Assembly: GCA_012295275.1 (NCBI GenBank)
Contig: CM022669.1
Coordinates: 12,307,980-12,371,979 of the forward strand
DNA length: 64,000 nt
Direction: 5' to 3'
From: Chrysomallon squamiferum
Lineage: Eukaryota; Mollusca; Gastropoda; Neomphalida; Peltospiridae
Every line of letters starts with the position of its first letter. The first letter of the stretch is position 1. Shown one piece after another: positions 1 to 13,246 of this stretch. The notes below the pieces were generated by a model. It was not told where the DNA came from, searched no databases, and was given only the letters and a program-made list of their open reading frames with translations. Made by a program: the position numbers and the translations under genes.

Positions 1-212
1 TACACTGATATATTTCACAGATGTAATAACATAATTGGTTTTAATTGTTTAGCATATTTATTCACAATTTGTGGTTAATTTTATATACTTTTGGACACAG
101 TGTTTATAATTATATTTTTTGCAATTATCACCAAATTTCTTTAAAAATAAAAAATTTGTTATAACTTTAAAAATACTTTCTACAGGAGAAAAAAAACAAC
201 AAAACAACAACA
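1..212 (+). other. Upstream intron end and possible 5' UTR of the BTB gene
   Basis: AT-rich sequence ends in a pyrimidine-containing acceptor (ttctacag, ending at 185) 27 bases before the ATG. This suggests that at least one further 5' exon lies outside the window. Bases 186-212 are A/C-rich and could be 5' UTR or coding. Confidence 0.4.
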
Positions 213-2135
213 ATGTTTCCATTAACATCATCATCAGTTGAGAAAGAAATCTCAGCATCAAGAGCATCCAGTCCTGAAGTGTCAGTTGACAGTGCTTTCT
301 CCACCATGTCGCTGGCATCGGCAACACAGGAGGCAACGTCCGATGATGAAGATGACTGGCAAGGCTCAAAATCAGTGTTAGAAAGCAACAAGCAAATGTT
401 ACTTCACCAGCTGGACTGTGATGTTAAGTTTTTGTGTGGTGAGTCGAAAGAGTCTGTTGGAGCTCACAAATATGTACTGATCAGCCGGAGCAGTGTTTTC
501 CATGCCATGTTTTGTGGACGGCTGGCAGAATCCAGCAGTGAAATCATTATTCCAGACATAGAGTGTGACGTGTTTATGTTGATGCTCAAGTAAAAATATT
601 TTGTTGATCTTTTTTTTGTTTTATTTTATTTTATTTTATTTTTAAAGTAATTAAAAACAGTCTCTTTATTTATGTTGATGTTCCAATAAAATGTTTTATT
701 GATCTTTTATTCTTCATTATTATTGTTTTTTCAAGTAATTACAAACTGAATTTGTATTCATGCTGATACTGATATATAAAATATATATATATATTTATGT
801 TTTCATTTGGTTATTTATTAGTTTCTTAGTTCATAAAAACAGTAAATATATTTATATTAATGTTCAGGTAAACTAAATATTTAGTCCTTTTATTTAAATT
901 TAATTATTAATTTTTTAATTGTTTCGGCAGTTAATATGAACACATTTTGCTACAGTTAATTTTCTTTAAATATTTTTAATGTTCAAATAGTTTTGGTTTC
1001 TGTAATAATAATAAATCTTAAGAACAAACAATAACAACAATAATTTAAATATTAGGATATTGTTTAAATGTACATTACTGTGTGAGAATGTCTGTTTGTA
1101 TGTGTGTCTGTATGTTTATCTTTCAATCTATCTATTTATCTATCTATTTATCTAAATGTGAGTATATTCATAGGAATTTAATTTTTATTTTATTAGATTT
1201 ATGTACTATGAAGAAGTGAATCTTGAAAGCCACACCATCATGGCTCTGCTGTATGCTGCAAAAAAATACAATATTCATCAGTTAGTTAAACACTGTGTGG
1301 ATCTACTGGAGCAGTCTGTGGACACTGACAATGCCCTGGCAATCCTCGAACAGTCTCATCATTTCAACGAAGACACCCTAAAACACAGAATCTTAGACTT
1401 CATTTGTCATAACGCAAATTCCATCCTGACATCACCAGACTTTGCAAATCTCTGTTTGTCATGTTTTGGTATGATTATCTCCTGCGACAATCTGCGTGTC
1501 AGTGATGATGTAGTTCTCAGGGCAGCTCTGGACTGGGCTGAGGCAGAGTGTGTTAGAAAACAACTGGAACCAGTGGATGAAAACAAGAGAAGTGTCCTTG
1601 GGGATATGATATACCACATACGATTTACTCTTCTTGAACCTAAAGTCTTTGTTCAGACGATGTCGGCATCAGCTCTGCTGTCAGCTGAAGAGAAAGTCTC
1701 CATTCTCAGTCATTTCATTGACGATTCAGTTCCTGTACTAAAATTCTGTGACAGAAGAAGGAAGATGCTGGAGTTCTGGCGTCCAGTTCGGTTTGTTGCT
1801 GTGGAACATAGTCAGTGGATGTGTCAGAATGGAACTGATGCCATCTCCTTTTCCAGCAACATGGACATCCTAATGCATGGCTTCCTCGTGTACAGGGCTA
1901 GACGTACAGAGAGCCAGCAGACACTGAGCATATCCAGTCAGCTCTATAATGATGAAAACAAGGTATGTGAATTAGTTTGACTTCTGTTTGGTTTATTATA
2001 TTAGGTGAAGGCAGCTGTGAAGGAATACTTGTTCCAGATAGGAGTCTTATGTATCAGAAAGATACATGTCTGGTGGAGCAATACCTAATATACTCAGGAT
2101 GGTATCAGATTGTATTTGTCTGTGTTTCTGTATAT

Positions 2136-2192
<57 letters not shown>

Positions 2193-2285
2193 TGAGTGTG
2201 TGTGTGTCTGAAGAAAAAAGGTCATTAGTATTTAGTGTTGTTAAGCCTGTATGACTTTTTGACTTTGTTCAAAAGGATATTATTA

Positions 2286-2337
<52 letters not shown>

Positions 2338-2651
2338 TTTTATTTATTTATTTATTTGTTTATTAATTTTTTAAGATTATTTACCAACACCATGAAGAAT
2401 GTAACACATCAAAACAAGCAGATATGTGTGACATTACATTCAGGAGTTCAGTACAGCTCAAAGCTGGTCGCCTGTACACGCTGGAACTGATAGCTCGGGG
2501 AACGTGCACTGTGAGTGGGAAAGGAGGCCGGTCAACAGTGACTCGTGGAAATGCAACCATCACATTCCGAAACTCAGAAAAGTCAACCACAGGAACTTGT
2601 CTTCAGAGAGGGCAGATTCCAGGATTAATTCTGGCTTTTTTGGATGAGTGA
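213..2651 (+). CDS. BTB/BACK/PHR domain protein (BTBD1/2/3/6-like CUL3 adaptor), 3 coding exons
   Basis: Coding exons 213-589, 1197-1962 and 2376-2651 join in frame (AA|A across intron 1, phase 0 at intron 2) with GT-AG sites, giving 472 residues. The acidic/Ser-rich N-terminus is followed by a BTB domain (about residues 65-170, with AHKYVLISRSSVFHAMFCG and LYAAKKY), a BACK region (about 175-290) and a C-terminal PHR-type domain (about 310-472, with LKAGRLYTLEL and the near-terminal RGQIPGLIL). Domain order and length match the BTBD1/2/3/6 family, which are substrate adaptors of CUL3 ubiquitin ligases; the LAE after MFCGR fits the phi-x-E contact used in CUL3 binding. The exact paralogue cannot be told. 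The chosen start is the first ATG, but a splice acceptor ends at 185 and bases 186-212 are open in this frame, so coding could begin in an exon before the window. The PHR part is more diverged than the BTB part. Confidence 0.88.
2139..2335. repeat. (TG)n and (ATT)n microsatellites in BTB gene intron 2
   Basis: A (TG)n run at 2139-2190 with an imperfect tail to 2208, then an (ATT)n run at 2282-2335. Together they make up much of the 413-bp intron 1963-2375, between the last two coding exons. Confidence 0.9.
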
Positions 2652-2894
2652 TCATTGACAGTAATTATAGAATATTTTAATGATCAGTGGACAGAAGATT
2701 TTAACAGGCATTTTTAAGTATTCAAATATGTTACTAGATGAATGATAATTGTAATTTTAAAAAAATTTGGGCATTCATATTGAAGTAATGGTCTTTTATC
2801 GAAGTAATTACTTTATTTTAATATTTAACCAGATGTTACCATAGAGTAATTTTGGCATGAAAGGACAATTTAATATTCAGGAGAAGAGTGTAAA

Positions 2895-2900
2895 AATAAA
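2895..2900 (+). promoter_or_regulatory. Candidate polyadenylation signal AATAAA, BTB gene
   Basis: First AATAAA after the stop codon, about 245 bases downstream. In DNA this AT-rich such hexamers are common; another lies at 5223-5228, so the true 3' end is uncertain. Confidence 0.35.
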
Positions 2901-3049
2901 AAATTTATATGTATATAAATAGTGTTTAACTCTGTATTATTGAGCACTTTTTGTGTTCGGAATAATTCATCTTTGCCTATGTTTGCTATGGAAATGCTTT
3001 TTAAATTGTTGATAAGTCTTTTTTTTTTAAATTGGTTTATTATAGAAAT

Positions 3050-3870
3050 TTTGTTAAGTTAATGGCCTTTAACTAGTTTGATGTTTTATTGTAAAGTAAT
3101 TATTGTTATATTGGACAAAAGTTGTTTCCAACAGCTTGTTACAAGATAGGTTCCTTAATCTTTAATTTTTATCCTTATTTGACAAGTGGTTTTTATCTGT
3201 CTGTTAATGATTAATCTTCATTAAGATCTCTGAATATTGTTTTCATGAATAAGTAGTCACCTGTATAATCATTTAATAACTGTTGTGTTCTTGGTCTAAG
3301 TGTTCTCTTAGGCTGTAATTTATATTCCTGTAATCATAATTGTAATGCTGTCCTGTGGTAATGTCTGTTGTTTATCATTAAGTAATTTTTTTACTGTTTG
3401 GCAAGTAGTTTTTAACAGTTTGTTATCAAAATAAACAGTTTGTAATCTTGGACCAGAAACAACTAACTCTTGTGACAGAGGAATTTTGTTATTAGTGAAA
3501 CATGTTACCTTTGATTATTAATTAAGTATGTTTTTGTGTTTACAGATGAATTATCTTAGTAATCAGAGACTAATTATTTTGTCATTGATCTTCAGCAGTT
3601 TGTGTTGCAGAGTTTTCTCTATCATGATTTATCATTAAATTATTTTTGATCTATTGGGCTAGGGGTCTTAAGCAGTTTTTATGTGAAATTGGACCTGTGG
3701 TCGTTAACTGTTGTTAGCAGAGACTTTTGACATTATCTTTAGCTGTCTGTTATGTATTTTTTTTATTTGTTATGTTAAACAGTCTTTAACTTTTTATGTT
3801 AAAGACACTTCAACAGTGTTGTTTATTACTTAACAATTTTTGTACTGTTGGACACAATGGACCAGTTCTG
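3050..3870 (+). repeat. Decayed tandem repeat downstream of the BTB gene
   Basis: Similar blocks recur with spacing from tens to a couple of hundred bases. The core resembles TTATCATTAAGTAATT, then an ACTGTTGGACAAGTGG-like block, then TTTTTAACAGTTTGTTA. Clear copies sit near 3085-3140, 3180-3215 and 3360-3430, with weaker ones to about 3850. Copies differ by many substitutions and indels. Confidence 0.4.
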
Positions 3871-4436
3871 AATCAGTGTTATATTGGTATTACTGGTATT
3901 TTAATAGTGAATTAAAGATTTTTTTTTTTTAATTTAAAAAAGAAAAAGAAAGTATTTATGATATGATTTTTGTATTTGTTGATAAATGATCTGTGTAACT
4001 TTTGCAGATACAACAAAGTTTCGTGTTATTCTTCAGTTTGGTAAGTCTTCTTTATCAGTAAAATGTTACAAAAAAAAAAAATCATATAATTAATGCTAGA
4101 AACCATGTTTAATTAAATAAATATATTTTATCAACAAAATATTTTTATATTGTTACTCTTTAATGGTGTGTAACATTTTTTGTGTTTCTGGATTAGTGGG
4201 TTTTAAGAATATAAGTATAATCCTTTAGCCAGATACCAGATTTTTCATCATCTTAATCACATCATATCATTGAAAATTAACATTATCTTATTAAAATGAT
4301 ATTTTCTGTTCCTCAGTGGGAATAACAAGTCTTATAAAGGTATTCATTTTGTTATAAGTTTTCTGTTCCTGCTATTTTTCATCTGGATCACTGAGGCAAG
4401 CCTGATGAGGCTGATTTTTAATTTTGTTGAATTCAA

Positions 4437-4479
<43 letters not shown>

Positions 4480-4754
4480 TTGAAATTGTTATTAATATTT
4501 TAAATAAATGTTTATATGGTATGGTAACATCATTAATTGTTTCTTTCATTTATTTATCTGGAAATTTAATGGGACTATAGCCTTCGAAGATTAATCACAA
4601 AGAGATAATATTTATTACTTACTTATTTTAAGGCATTAGAATTACCTCATAATTGATGTTGTGGATTCTAGTCCTTTTAAATTTTACCTTTATTTGTATG
4701 TGTTCATGCACTAAGTTATTCATCAAATATAGTCAGTTACTGATTCACAATATA

Positions 4755-4790
<36 letters not shown>

Positions 4791-7374
4791 ATGTGTGTCT
4801 GCGTGTGTGTGTGGAATAGACAGTATGTTAAATGATGAAGAATTATGCCATTATTGATAGATCAGCAAGTTTTGTCTTGATCAGTAGTCTAGCTGTGACT
4901 TTAATTCAAAGACTAATTGATAATATTCATCTGAAATTGTATTAATAATTCTAATAGTGGACCAATCTGTGATGAGGTTGTGTAACTGAACATCAATCTA
5001 CTGAGGGAAAATAAAATTATATTATTAACTAATATAAATATACATATCAGACTGAGTTCTTGGTAAAAATTTGTTTGATCCTTTATTAGTTATGATCATG
5101 GTATTGTTTAGTGTTATTTACTAAAAATGCTGAAATTCTAAAATTTGTTAACTTTTTTTACACAACACTTGTTGAATTTACTTATGTACATTGCTCTGTT
5201 TATTGATGCAAAATGCAATATTAATAAAGGTATCACAATTATTTTGATTTGATCATGTGTTACAGTACATTTTATTTATTAGTCTGTATTAGCCACATAA
5301 TGAAAATCTATTTGAGTGTGGTGGTGTTTAAGGATTTTTGGAAATGTAATTAACTGTATTATAATGGTATGTATAGGGTAAAATATCAGCTTGATATACT
5401 GATATACAAAAACAGTTTATCTGTTTGTGAAGAGGCATTTCACAATTATACATTTACATGTATCATATGATGTAGTTTTTTTAAATGCTTCTGAATACTC
5501 ATTATTTCCTTTCTTCTTTTCTCTTTCATATAGATATATATTTTTTGGTTGTTAAAAAAATAATAAATAAATAAGTGAATAAATAAATAAAATTATTCTA
5601 TACATAATGCCACCTTATGTCTTAATGAGCAATAAGGCAATGTATAAACACCATGTGGTGTGAAAAATATAAGCTGTCCTTCAATCCTTTCCTACACTTA
5701 CACAAACACACAGGCATATGTAATCATGTGCAGACACACACACACTCACACACACACACACAAACACACATGCACACACACACAAAGACACATGCAGAGA
5801 CACTGATGAACGTTCATATTTTGTTGTGTGCTTTCATTTTGTCATTGTCAGTCATAAACAATTTGTTTCACTGTATTCTATAATCAGAGAAAAAAACGAA
5901 AATACTTTCTATAGGTAGTTACAATGATAACCAGTTATCCCAGCATCTAATCAATTTAGAAAAACCAGTTCTACATTAAAATACATTTCATGTAGTCAGA
6001 ACCAATCAACTGTTGTTTTCTTTTTAAAATGTATTGAAAGCAGGTATTGACTCACACTTCAGAATCACTGGACCTTAACCAGAAACATGGTTAACATGTT
6101 TATAAATATTTATATCTGTGATGATGATAGAAATCCACACTGGTGCAAGCTCACATTGAATTTCGTCTTGCTACTGTTGCCATTTGTTATCATTTAAATT
6201 ATTAAAAGATAACTCTTCTGTCTGTATGTTAATTATGGATGAAGTGAGTACAGCTAGCTATTCGAATGTTAAAAAGGTTACATTTAATCTATATCTGACT
6301 TACCAAGCATGCTGAACAACTTGTTTATAGCAAAAAACATCCCTTCTTTTGCTCAGTGATGTGCACCCAGGCATAGATAATGTAAAATACATTATTCAGA
6401 TTTGTGCCAGAAATAAACAAAGGGAGAAACAAACAAATAAATAAACATGAACAAAAAAACCCCCCAAAACAAAAAGAAAAAACCCCACAAATGCACTTTT
6501 CTATCTGATTTGAATCATTGATATAAAGGATTCCATAAATCAATTAAAAAAGCAAAAAAAACAAAAAAAAGAACTGAAATGTTACTGAAAAGTCAATTTT
6601 AAACTCCATTCCTAAATAATATTGAAAATATTCTGGACTTTTAGTCTGGATGAACTGTTACCAAAACATTATGTAATTCGATCCATGTACTTTTTGTAAG
6701 CAGACTGTTCGCGACTTTATCTGTGTACGAGAACAAGGACATTTCGCCAATCACTGCCACACATCTTATTATTAACTAGAATTAGGTGTCAAACCAGACA
6801 GAACGAGCAACAGCCTGTGCGTTTGTTATATTTTACACCAAGGACGTATCAAGATTAATAATCTCGATCACGGAACCGCATTATTGCTCGCACTTAGATT
6901 CTGCTGAATTAACTCCTTACTATACGGTACTGAAACGAATATTGCTGACGTGAAAATCATGAATGCGCCCGTTAACAGCAGGATTTCAATTCCAACAAGA
7001 GGCACGCACGTATGATAGATGAATTTCTGTTCTTGTTACCGATTCCATCCTTTACTTTGAAATAATAACGGCAGACCAAACTGAACTGATATTAACACCT
7101 TGGAGTAGATGATTTCAAAAATCATCTGTGATGTCCACTGATTAGTTCACATTTTTCTGCATGATACAGCATCAACAATGCAGTTCCATTTCAGCTCATC
7201 CGGTCTGAGGTCGTTGATTTCCGAGAATAGCTTTTATTTTTCACGCCTTGAAATCATTAAAAGTATCCATCTCCTTATTCTTACTGACTGGATATAAATT
7301 AACGTTATTACTCGAAGAATGATGTTGTTCTATTGTTTAGCGTTCTAAAAATACAGCGTATGTGATACTGTTAT

Positions 7375-7600
7375 GTAAAATGAATATTACACTATCCAAT
7401 AATTTAATCACTATTACGTCATAAGAGAGATAAAAGAAATCGTCATTATGTCACCGGATGAAAACCACGGAGAATACGTATTACAATAGGATGACGTCAT
7501 TAATACGATAAGGGAAATGTTACGCACTCTTGGACAGGAACATAGCAATAATATAGACAGACAATAACGTAAGCTTTTTTTATGACGTAATTTTTTCCAC
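7375..7600. promoter_or_regulatory. Cluster of CRE-like sites
   Basis: A full palindromic TGACGTCA at 7492-7499 is flanked by TACGTCAT (about 7415), CGTCATTATGTCA (about 7441) and ATGACGTAA (about 7582), all within 170 bp. These match the CREB/ATF binding consensus. No adjacent transcript start is identified, so this is only a candidate element. Confidence 0.25.
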
Positions 7601-7795
7601 GGAAACGAAGATTATTATTTACTTTTTTTTTTTTTTTTCATTTGCTAGATGGCCTGCATCTACTACGAAAATTATATTTCTTCGTGTAAGTAACAGCTAA
7701 TGTTCATTTGTTGATGAAAGGATGTTAATGTATGCGTTTGTCAGTTTATTTGCGCTTGTTATTATTACTGTATGTTACTGTATGGATGAGTAATA

Positions 7796-7826
<31 letters not shown>

Positions 7827-8691
7827 TTGACTGTATGTGTATAATAGCAGTAATTAATGACTACTTTTTTGATCGAATCAGCCAAACGGTCGGAAGAAAA
7901 AAAACACACACACACAAAAAAAAAAAAAAAAAGATTCCCATAAATTAATCCTATTTCATTAACGGAAAATCATTAAAAGCGAGCTTAAAGCGAGTAAGTA
8001 ATGTTTTTAGCACATTATTAATGTAATATGTAGGAAATAATTGACTTTGCATTATAAATATATAGCTTTTCTGTCTGTCAGTATTAAATTACTGAAATAA
8101 ACAAGTGTTCTAGTATGTAACTCTGTATTCATGAGATCATAAATGAGATTTCAAAATGGCGACAATGTTTCATTAATCATTAAAAACTCACTAAATTTTT
8201 TTAAATAAATGAATAAATAAAACGACACGAAAAAAGCTAAGCAACACATTCACCAATTGAAAAAAACAAACAAATTAATAATATTAATACAAAAAATAAT
8301 AATAAAAACCTAATTAAAAAGTAGAAAGAATAAAAACAGACCTCAAAAGAGTGATTTAATATTTTTTTTTCTCCTATTGAAGAATAACGTTTTTAAAAAA
8401 AATAAAAATGTTGTAATTAAACTTGAGTTTGAAAATGTCATCGTACAACAGGTTACTACTGGTATTCGTAAAAAAAATTATATTTATATGTGTATATATT
8501 TATCTTGCAATAACTGTACATAATGGCAAGATATATTGACTAGATAAGTGTATACTTGTGTGTCTGCGTGTATATATGTATATATATATATATGTATGTG
8601 TGTGTGTAACTGTGTTTGTGTGAGTTGAGAAATAAAACAGTTAATTTTATTTATTTTTGTTTTTTATTTGTTAGGACAACAATAACTGGCA

Positions 8692-8880
8692 TTGCCTCGC
8701 TGAATCGGGACATTCTTACCTTCGCAGGATAAAACTGAAATACTGAGATAGTAAACAGTTATTCTGTATAATGTGTGTGTGTGTGCGTGTGTACTTTCTC
8801 TTCTGTGCGTCACACTTTCTCTTCTTTTTTTGACATAAACTGTTCTGACTATGAGAACGTATGTGGATGTGTGTGTCAGA

Positions 8881-8929
<49 letters not shown>

Positions 8930-8955
8930 AACACACAAACACACACACATATACA
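8692..8955 (+). repeat. Dispersed repeat (ACCTTCGCAGGATAAAA family) next to CA/TG microsatellites
   Basis: 8692-8760 is similar to 61189-61260: both contain CCTCGCTG, CATT, ACCTTCGCAGGATAAAA and then AGTA..AACAGTT with small indels. In both places the repeat is followed at once by a microsatellite, here (GT)n from 8772 and then (AC)n 8884-8917. This copy lacks the left hairpin arm seen at 61157. Confidence 0.5.
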
Positions 8956-10312
8956 AGAAAAGAAGAGAATGTGTGACAGAATAGAAACAGAATTGTTTTC
9001 TGTCTGTCTCAGATGTTTCCTGTCAAACACACGGATTTATTAGACTTAACACATATTGGTTGTCATCGAAATAATGGTGCACAGAATAACTATTGCTGCA
9101 TAAATAAATCATATCCGTCTGTAATAAAATCAAATTTATCTAATTTTTTTTTATCTATCCATGAACATTTGTATTATAACCATTCACCGTGTTTATCTAT
9201 CGTACAAATAAAAGTAAGTGTCTGTATTATATACATTGCTTGTATGTATGTGTGTATTGTAATGTACAGGATTCAGCTTATATGCATGTGTGTGTCACTG
9301 ACTTAGTATTTGTGCGTGTTTTGCACAACTAACAACAACAACAACGACAATAACAACACAGCAATAAGAATAACAATAAACAGTGAGCTTTATGTCATCT
9401 TGTAATACTGTGGAGAAGTTAACAAGCCAACTTTTTTTTATGATTTTACTACAACAGCAAAGTAAACAATGATAACAAATATTACTCTTCACGTATATTT
9501 ACTAGACTAGCGCGAACTTCTAAAGTTACTTAGATCAGCACACGTTGTCATGGTGAAAAATTAAGCACCCAGCCGTTGATGATAGCTGAACAAACTCGAT
9601 ACTTCTTTTGCAGGATGTTTGTATATTTGTACTGACAGGCACGTTATAAAACGAGAATAACTCGTACAGTTATAGTCTGCATATTCAATAACAATTGGTT
9701 CTCAAAGTTTATTAAGGAGTATTGTACTGTAAACTTAAAATATTTATTTTATAAAGTAAACGAATTGAAAAAAGAGAAAATGTATATTCAAATATCCACG
9801 CCTGTCTGTCTCTGACTGTATTTATGGTGCAGACACAGACAAATGTATAACACACGAAAAAAACAACGAATATTTTTCATAACACACCACGTACAGAAAT
9901 TGACCCTAACAGTCATATATCGACATACGCATATAGAAGAGAGAGAGAGAGAGAAAAATAATTAGAATAATAATAAAATAAAATAAAATAAAATAATGAA
10001 ACCGAAATAAGTAGAACATAGAAAAAAACAAAAGAACATAATTTAGAAAAAACATAACAGCAATAGTTTTAACAAAGGAAAAATAACAGGTAAACAAAAG
10101 ACAACATTTTAAAAAGTATCGCATGTTTCAGTTTTGGTTTGGTTTATATCTTGGATACAATCTCCATTTAGCGGTTATTGGACGTGTACATATTTACACA
10201 AAAGTAAAACACATAAAACCGCTTTCTCTCGTTGCCGGCTTACTGATAAACAATTTCAGCCATATCAGCAGATGTGTCATCTGATATATACATAGAGACA
10301 GGTATTCATTAA

Positions 10313-10486
10313 AAGCATTCTAAATCTAATCATGTTTTATTTTTACCTTTGGTAGCGGGGAGACAGGTAACTTGAATACCTTTTGTGGTATTTAGTGATA
10401 AGCATTCTAAATCTAATCATATTGTATTTTTACCTTTTGTAGTGTGGAGACAGGTGACTTGAATACCTTTTTTTTTTTTTTTTTTT
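10313..10486 (+). repeat. Two-copy tandem duplication, period 87 bp
   Basis: AAGCATTCTAAATCTAATCAT begins at 10313 and again at 10400. The copies continue together through GGAGACAGGT and CTTGAATACCTTTT. They differ at several positions, so the duplication is not recent. The second copy runs into a poly-T tract. Confidence 0.8.
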
Positions 10487-12082
10487 ATATACATTCCAAA
10501 TACATGCACATTTTTCAAAGCGACGAACATTTAAAAATATTAAATTATTTTTGACGCTTACAAACGTATATCTTCCATTTTACTTGCTTTTAAAAATGTT
10601 ATTTGCTAAAACGAAACATAATGGCTGCCAATGTATTTACTCCAGGTTAATGATAGACCTGAGGATTGCAGACAAAATGTCAACGAATATAATGTAAACG
10701 GACAAAAAGTCAGTGGTCAATGGACAAAATATCAACAGAGATGTATTTATGTATTCAAAAACAGCACAACATTTTGTTGTGTACCGGGTAAAGTGCAATG
10801 TCCCATTTCTAATAGGCATTAATACATAGATCGTTAAATCTTAAATAAATATAATTATATTTATTTTATATATTTTTGTACAAGATCTTATCCAAAAAAA
10901 AAAAAAAAAAAAAACCAACAAGAAACAATAAAAAACATATAATGTGTTTAAAAAATATAAAAATTCCTGTTTCTGTGAACGTGTCATCTAAAACTTATCA
11001 TCCATGAAAAATACAATACATCCTGGCTGTCGTATTATCTGAAAGAAAAAGAAATTGTTAAATAAATAAAAAACATTGATTACCGAGTGTTTTCAATTTT
11101 CAGATAATGCAGTATATAATCAATAAAATATTCTGTCATTGCTAATTCAGCTGAACTTTAAGCTTCGTTCGAAATCTACAGTGTAGATTACATTGATGAT
11201 GATGATGATGATTATTATTTAATCATAATAATTTGTTTTAAAAAAAAATTTGAAAATATTGTATATCATCATTAGGCAAAGTGAAAAAAAGAAACATCTC
11301 GTATTACGCTTATTTTATAGAATCTGAAAGCCTTATTAATACTAATGTTCATGATTAAGTATTAATTTTTATGGTTTTGTTACGACGTACGTAACATACG
11401 ATGTCGGACATTTCCGATAGTCCCTATTGGTAAACCGGCGAGCTAATCATATTACGTAAATGTTTGATTCGGCATCAACAAGACCCTCCTCGGGGATCTC
11501 CGTAATAAACGAGTTCTATCGATCAACAAGGCTTCTAGCCAAATTGACGGAGAATTAAAAAAGTCATGCTGGTGATTCACTGACCAGTGAAATCAGAAGT
11601 CTGAATTCAGACAAATGAACGAATATTTTTTTTTTTTTTTTTAAATATCCTGTAATATTTTCAAATGAAAGAACGATATTTTTAGAAACAATATATTTAT
11701 AAGGATTATCAGAAAGAAAACTGCTGTTCGAAGAAGAAGAAGAAGAAGAAAAAATCGTTTTTCTCCAAAATAGTTTTCTTTCCCTGACTGAAATAAGCAA
11801 GGAATTAATACGAAATTGTAAGAAGCTTCCGTCTGGTCGATATATTATGACGAAGCCAAGTGTTTATCACTCGAGCAGTAAAGAGGTATCTAGTCGATAT
11901 TGTTGTCATATCGATTTTCAGATTACTATATTTGTCCGATAAGCGATTGCTTTATAATTAGAACAAAACGACTTCGCTGCCATCGTGTGTCCATTTCCTC
12001 CGCTTCAGACGTTACGAAATCAGAAATCTCAAGGTCAGCGTGTGACTGCTTAATAATAGTAAAATTATGAAGTTTTATTTAT

Positions 12083-12385
12083 GACGGTGATAGTATAGAA
12101 GAAGAGGAAGACGACACACCAAGAAAAAGAAGAAGAAGACAAATGATGATAGAAAAGACGAAAAAAAGGTAGAAGAAAAAGAAGAAGACAAAAGAAATTG
12201 AAGAAAAGGAAGAAGAAAAAAGATGATAGAGAAAACGTAGAAATGTTAGAAGATGATGATGATAATGAAGAAGATGAAGAAAAGGAAGATGATGATAATA
12301 GAGAAAAAAGACGAAGAAAAAAGCAAGAAGATGATAGAGAATATGAAGAAAGGAAGAAGATGACAAAAAGGCAAATAAAATATTT
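12083..12385 (+). repeat. Polypurine tract (GAA/AGA-rich), about 300 bp
   Basis: The + strand is almost only purines over about 300 bases, dominated by GAAGAA, AAGAAG and GATGAT units. It encodes low-complexity Lys/Glu/Asp frames on + and Ser/Phe/Leu frames on -. I treat these as by-products, not genes. Confidence 0.8.
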
Positions 12386-13199
12386 TTTTTTTTTTTTACA
12401 TCTCATTAAGATAGATTTTGAAGAGCCACAGCCAGAAAGAGAAAAACATGTGACATTTTATCTTGTGTTGTTGGAACGAAGAAAATGATGAAAAAGAAGA
12501 GGAAGAAAAGGTTCCTACCAGTTCACAGAATTTGAGAAATAGTGTCACAGAGTCATAGGAAGAATGCGTCTTCTAATTCAGCGTATGCATGTATCTGGAT
12601 ATTTGTTGCGTGTGTATATACTATTTATTAAATAATACAAATAAAATACAAATATCTAGATAAAGAATATATATATATATAAACACACTCGTCGTGTTTC
12701 TCAATCTCTGAAACGTCTGATATCTCTTTCATGTTGAGACGAATCATTAGAATACATCTAGGCTATCTACATTCTCGTGTAGTTAGTTTTCTGTTACTGA
12801 TACTCACCTTGGACACGCGTGACAAACGAGAACAAACCTTGAGGGCACATTTGTTGAGTATCGCTTTTTACTGTCACCGGATCTTCCTTGTCCAACTGAA
12901 ACAATCACGATGCACCTCGGGGCACGTTCTTACATTACAGTGTCACTTTATTGCAGTGACATTGCTTGCTCTGTGCATGGATCAGTCTGGAAGAGACCTA
13001 GGGTTTCTTGTTACAATACAGTGTAGTTTGTATACAAATCTCTTGATCTACTGTTCGTAATGTTACGCTTGTGTTCTAAAACATCTCTGCAGAGACTGTT
13101 GGGACTGAAAATCTAAAATAAATATAATGTTGCGCATTATTTTTGTTGTTGTTGTTATTATTATTATTATTGCTGCTGTTGTTGTTATATTTATTAATC

Positions 13200-13246
<47 letters not shown>

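Larger units (their letters stand above)
2652..7374. other. AT-rich 3' flank and intergenic DNA with CA/GT microsatellites
   Basis: No convincing exon on either strand. 3050-3870 contains a decayed tandem repeat, listed separately. (AC)n lies at 4439-4470 and 5732-5790, and (GT)n at 4759-4789. From about 6650 to 7330 the base composition is less AT-biased and looks like unique sequence, but the short open frames there show no domain. Confidence 0.6.
7601..12082. other. Intergenic AT-rich DNA with simple repeats
   Basis: Contains poly-T near 7625, (TA)n near 7808, the (AC)n/(TG)n block 8770-8955, a repeat related to one at 61.2 kb (8692-8760), a tandem duplication (10313-10486) and a patch of palindromic motifs (10671-10760). 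No open frame shows a recognisable domain. Confidence 0.6.

Noticed and set aside
12065-12488. Lys/Glu-rich and Ser/Phe-rich frames of about 95-113 codons
   Set aside because: Low-complexity products of the polypurine tract, without any ordered domain.
12947-12962. Short GTCAC/GTGAC hairpin near a balanced-composition patch
   Set aside because: A 5-bp stem is expected by chance at this frequency and has no supporting context.
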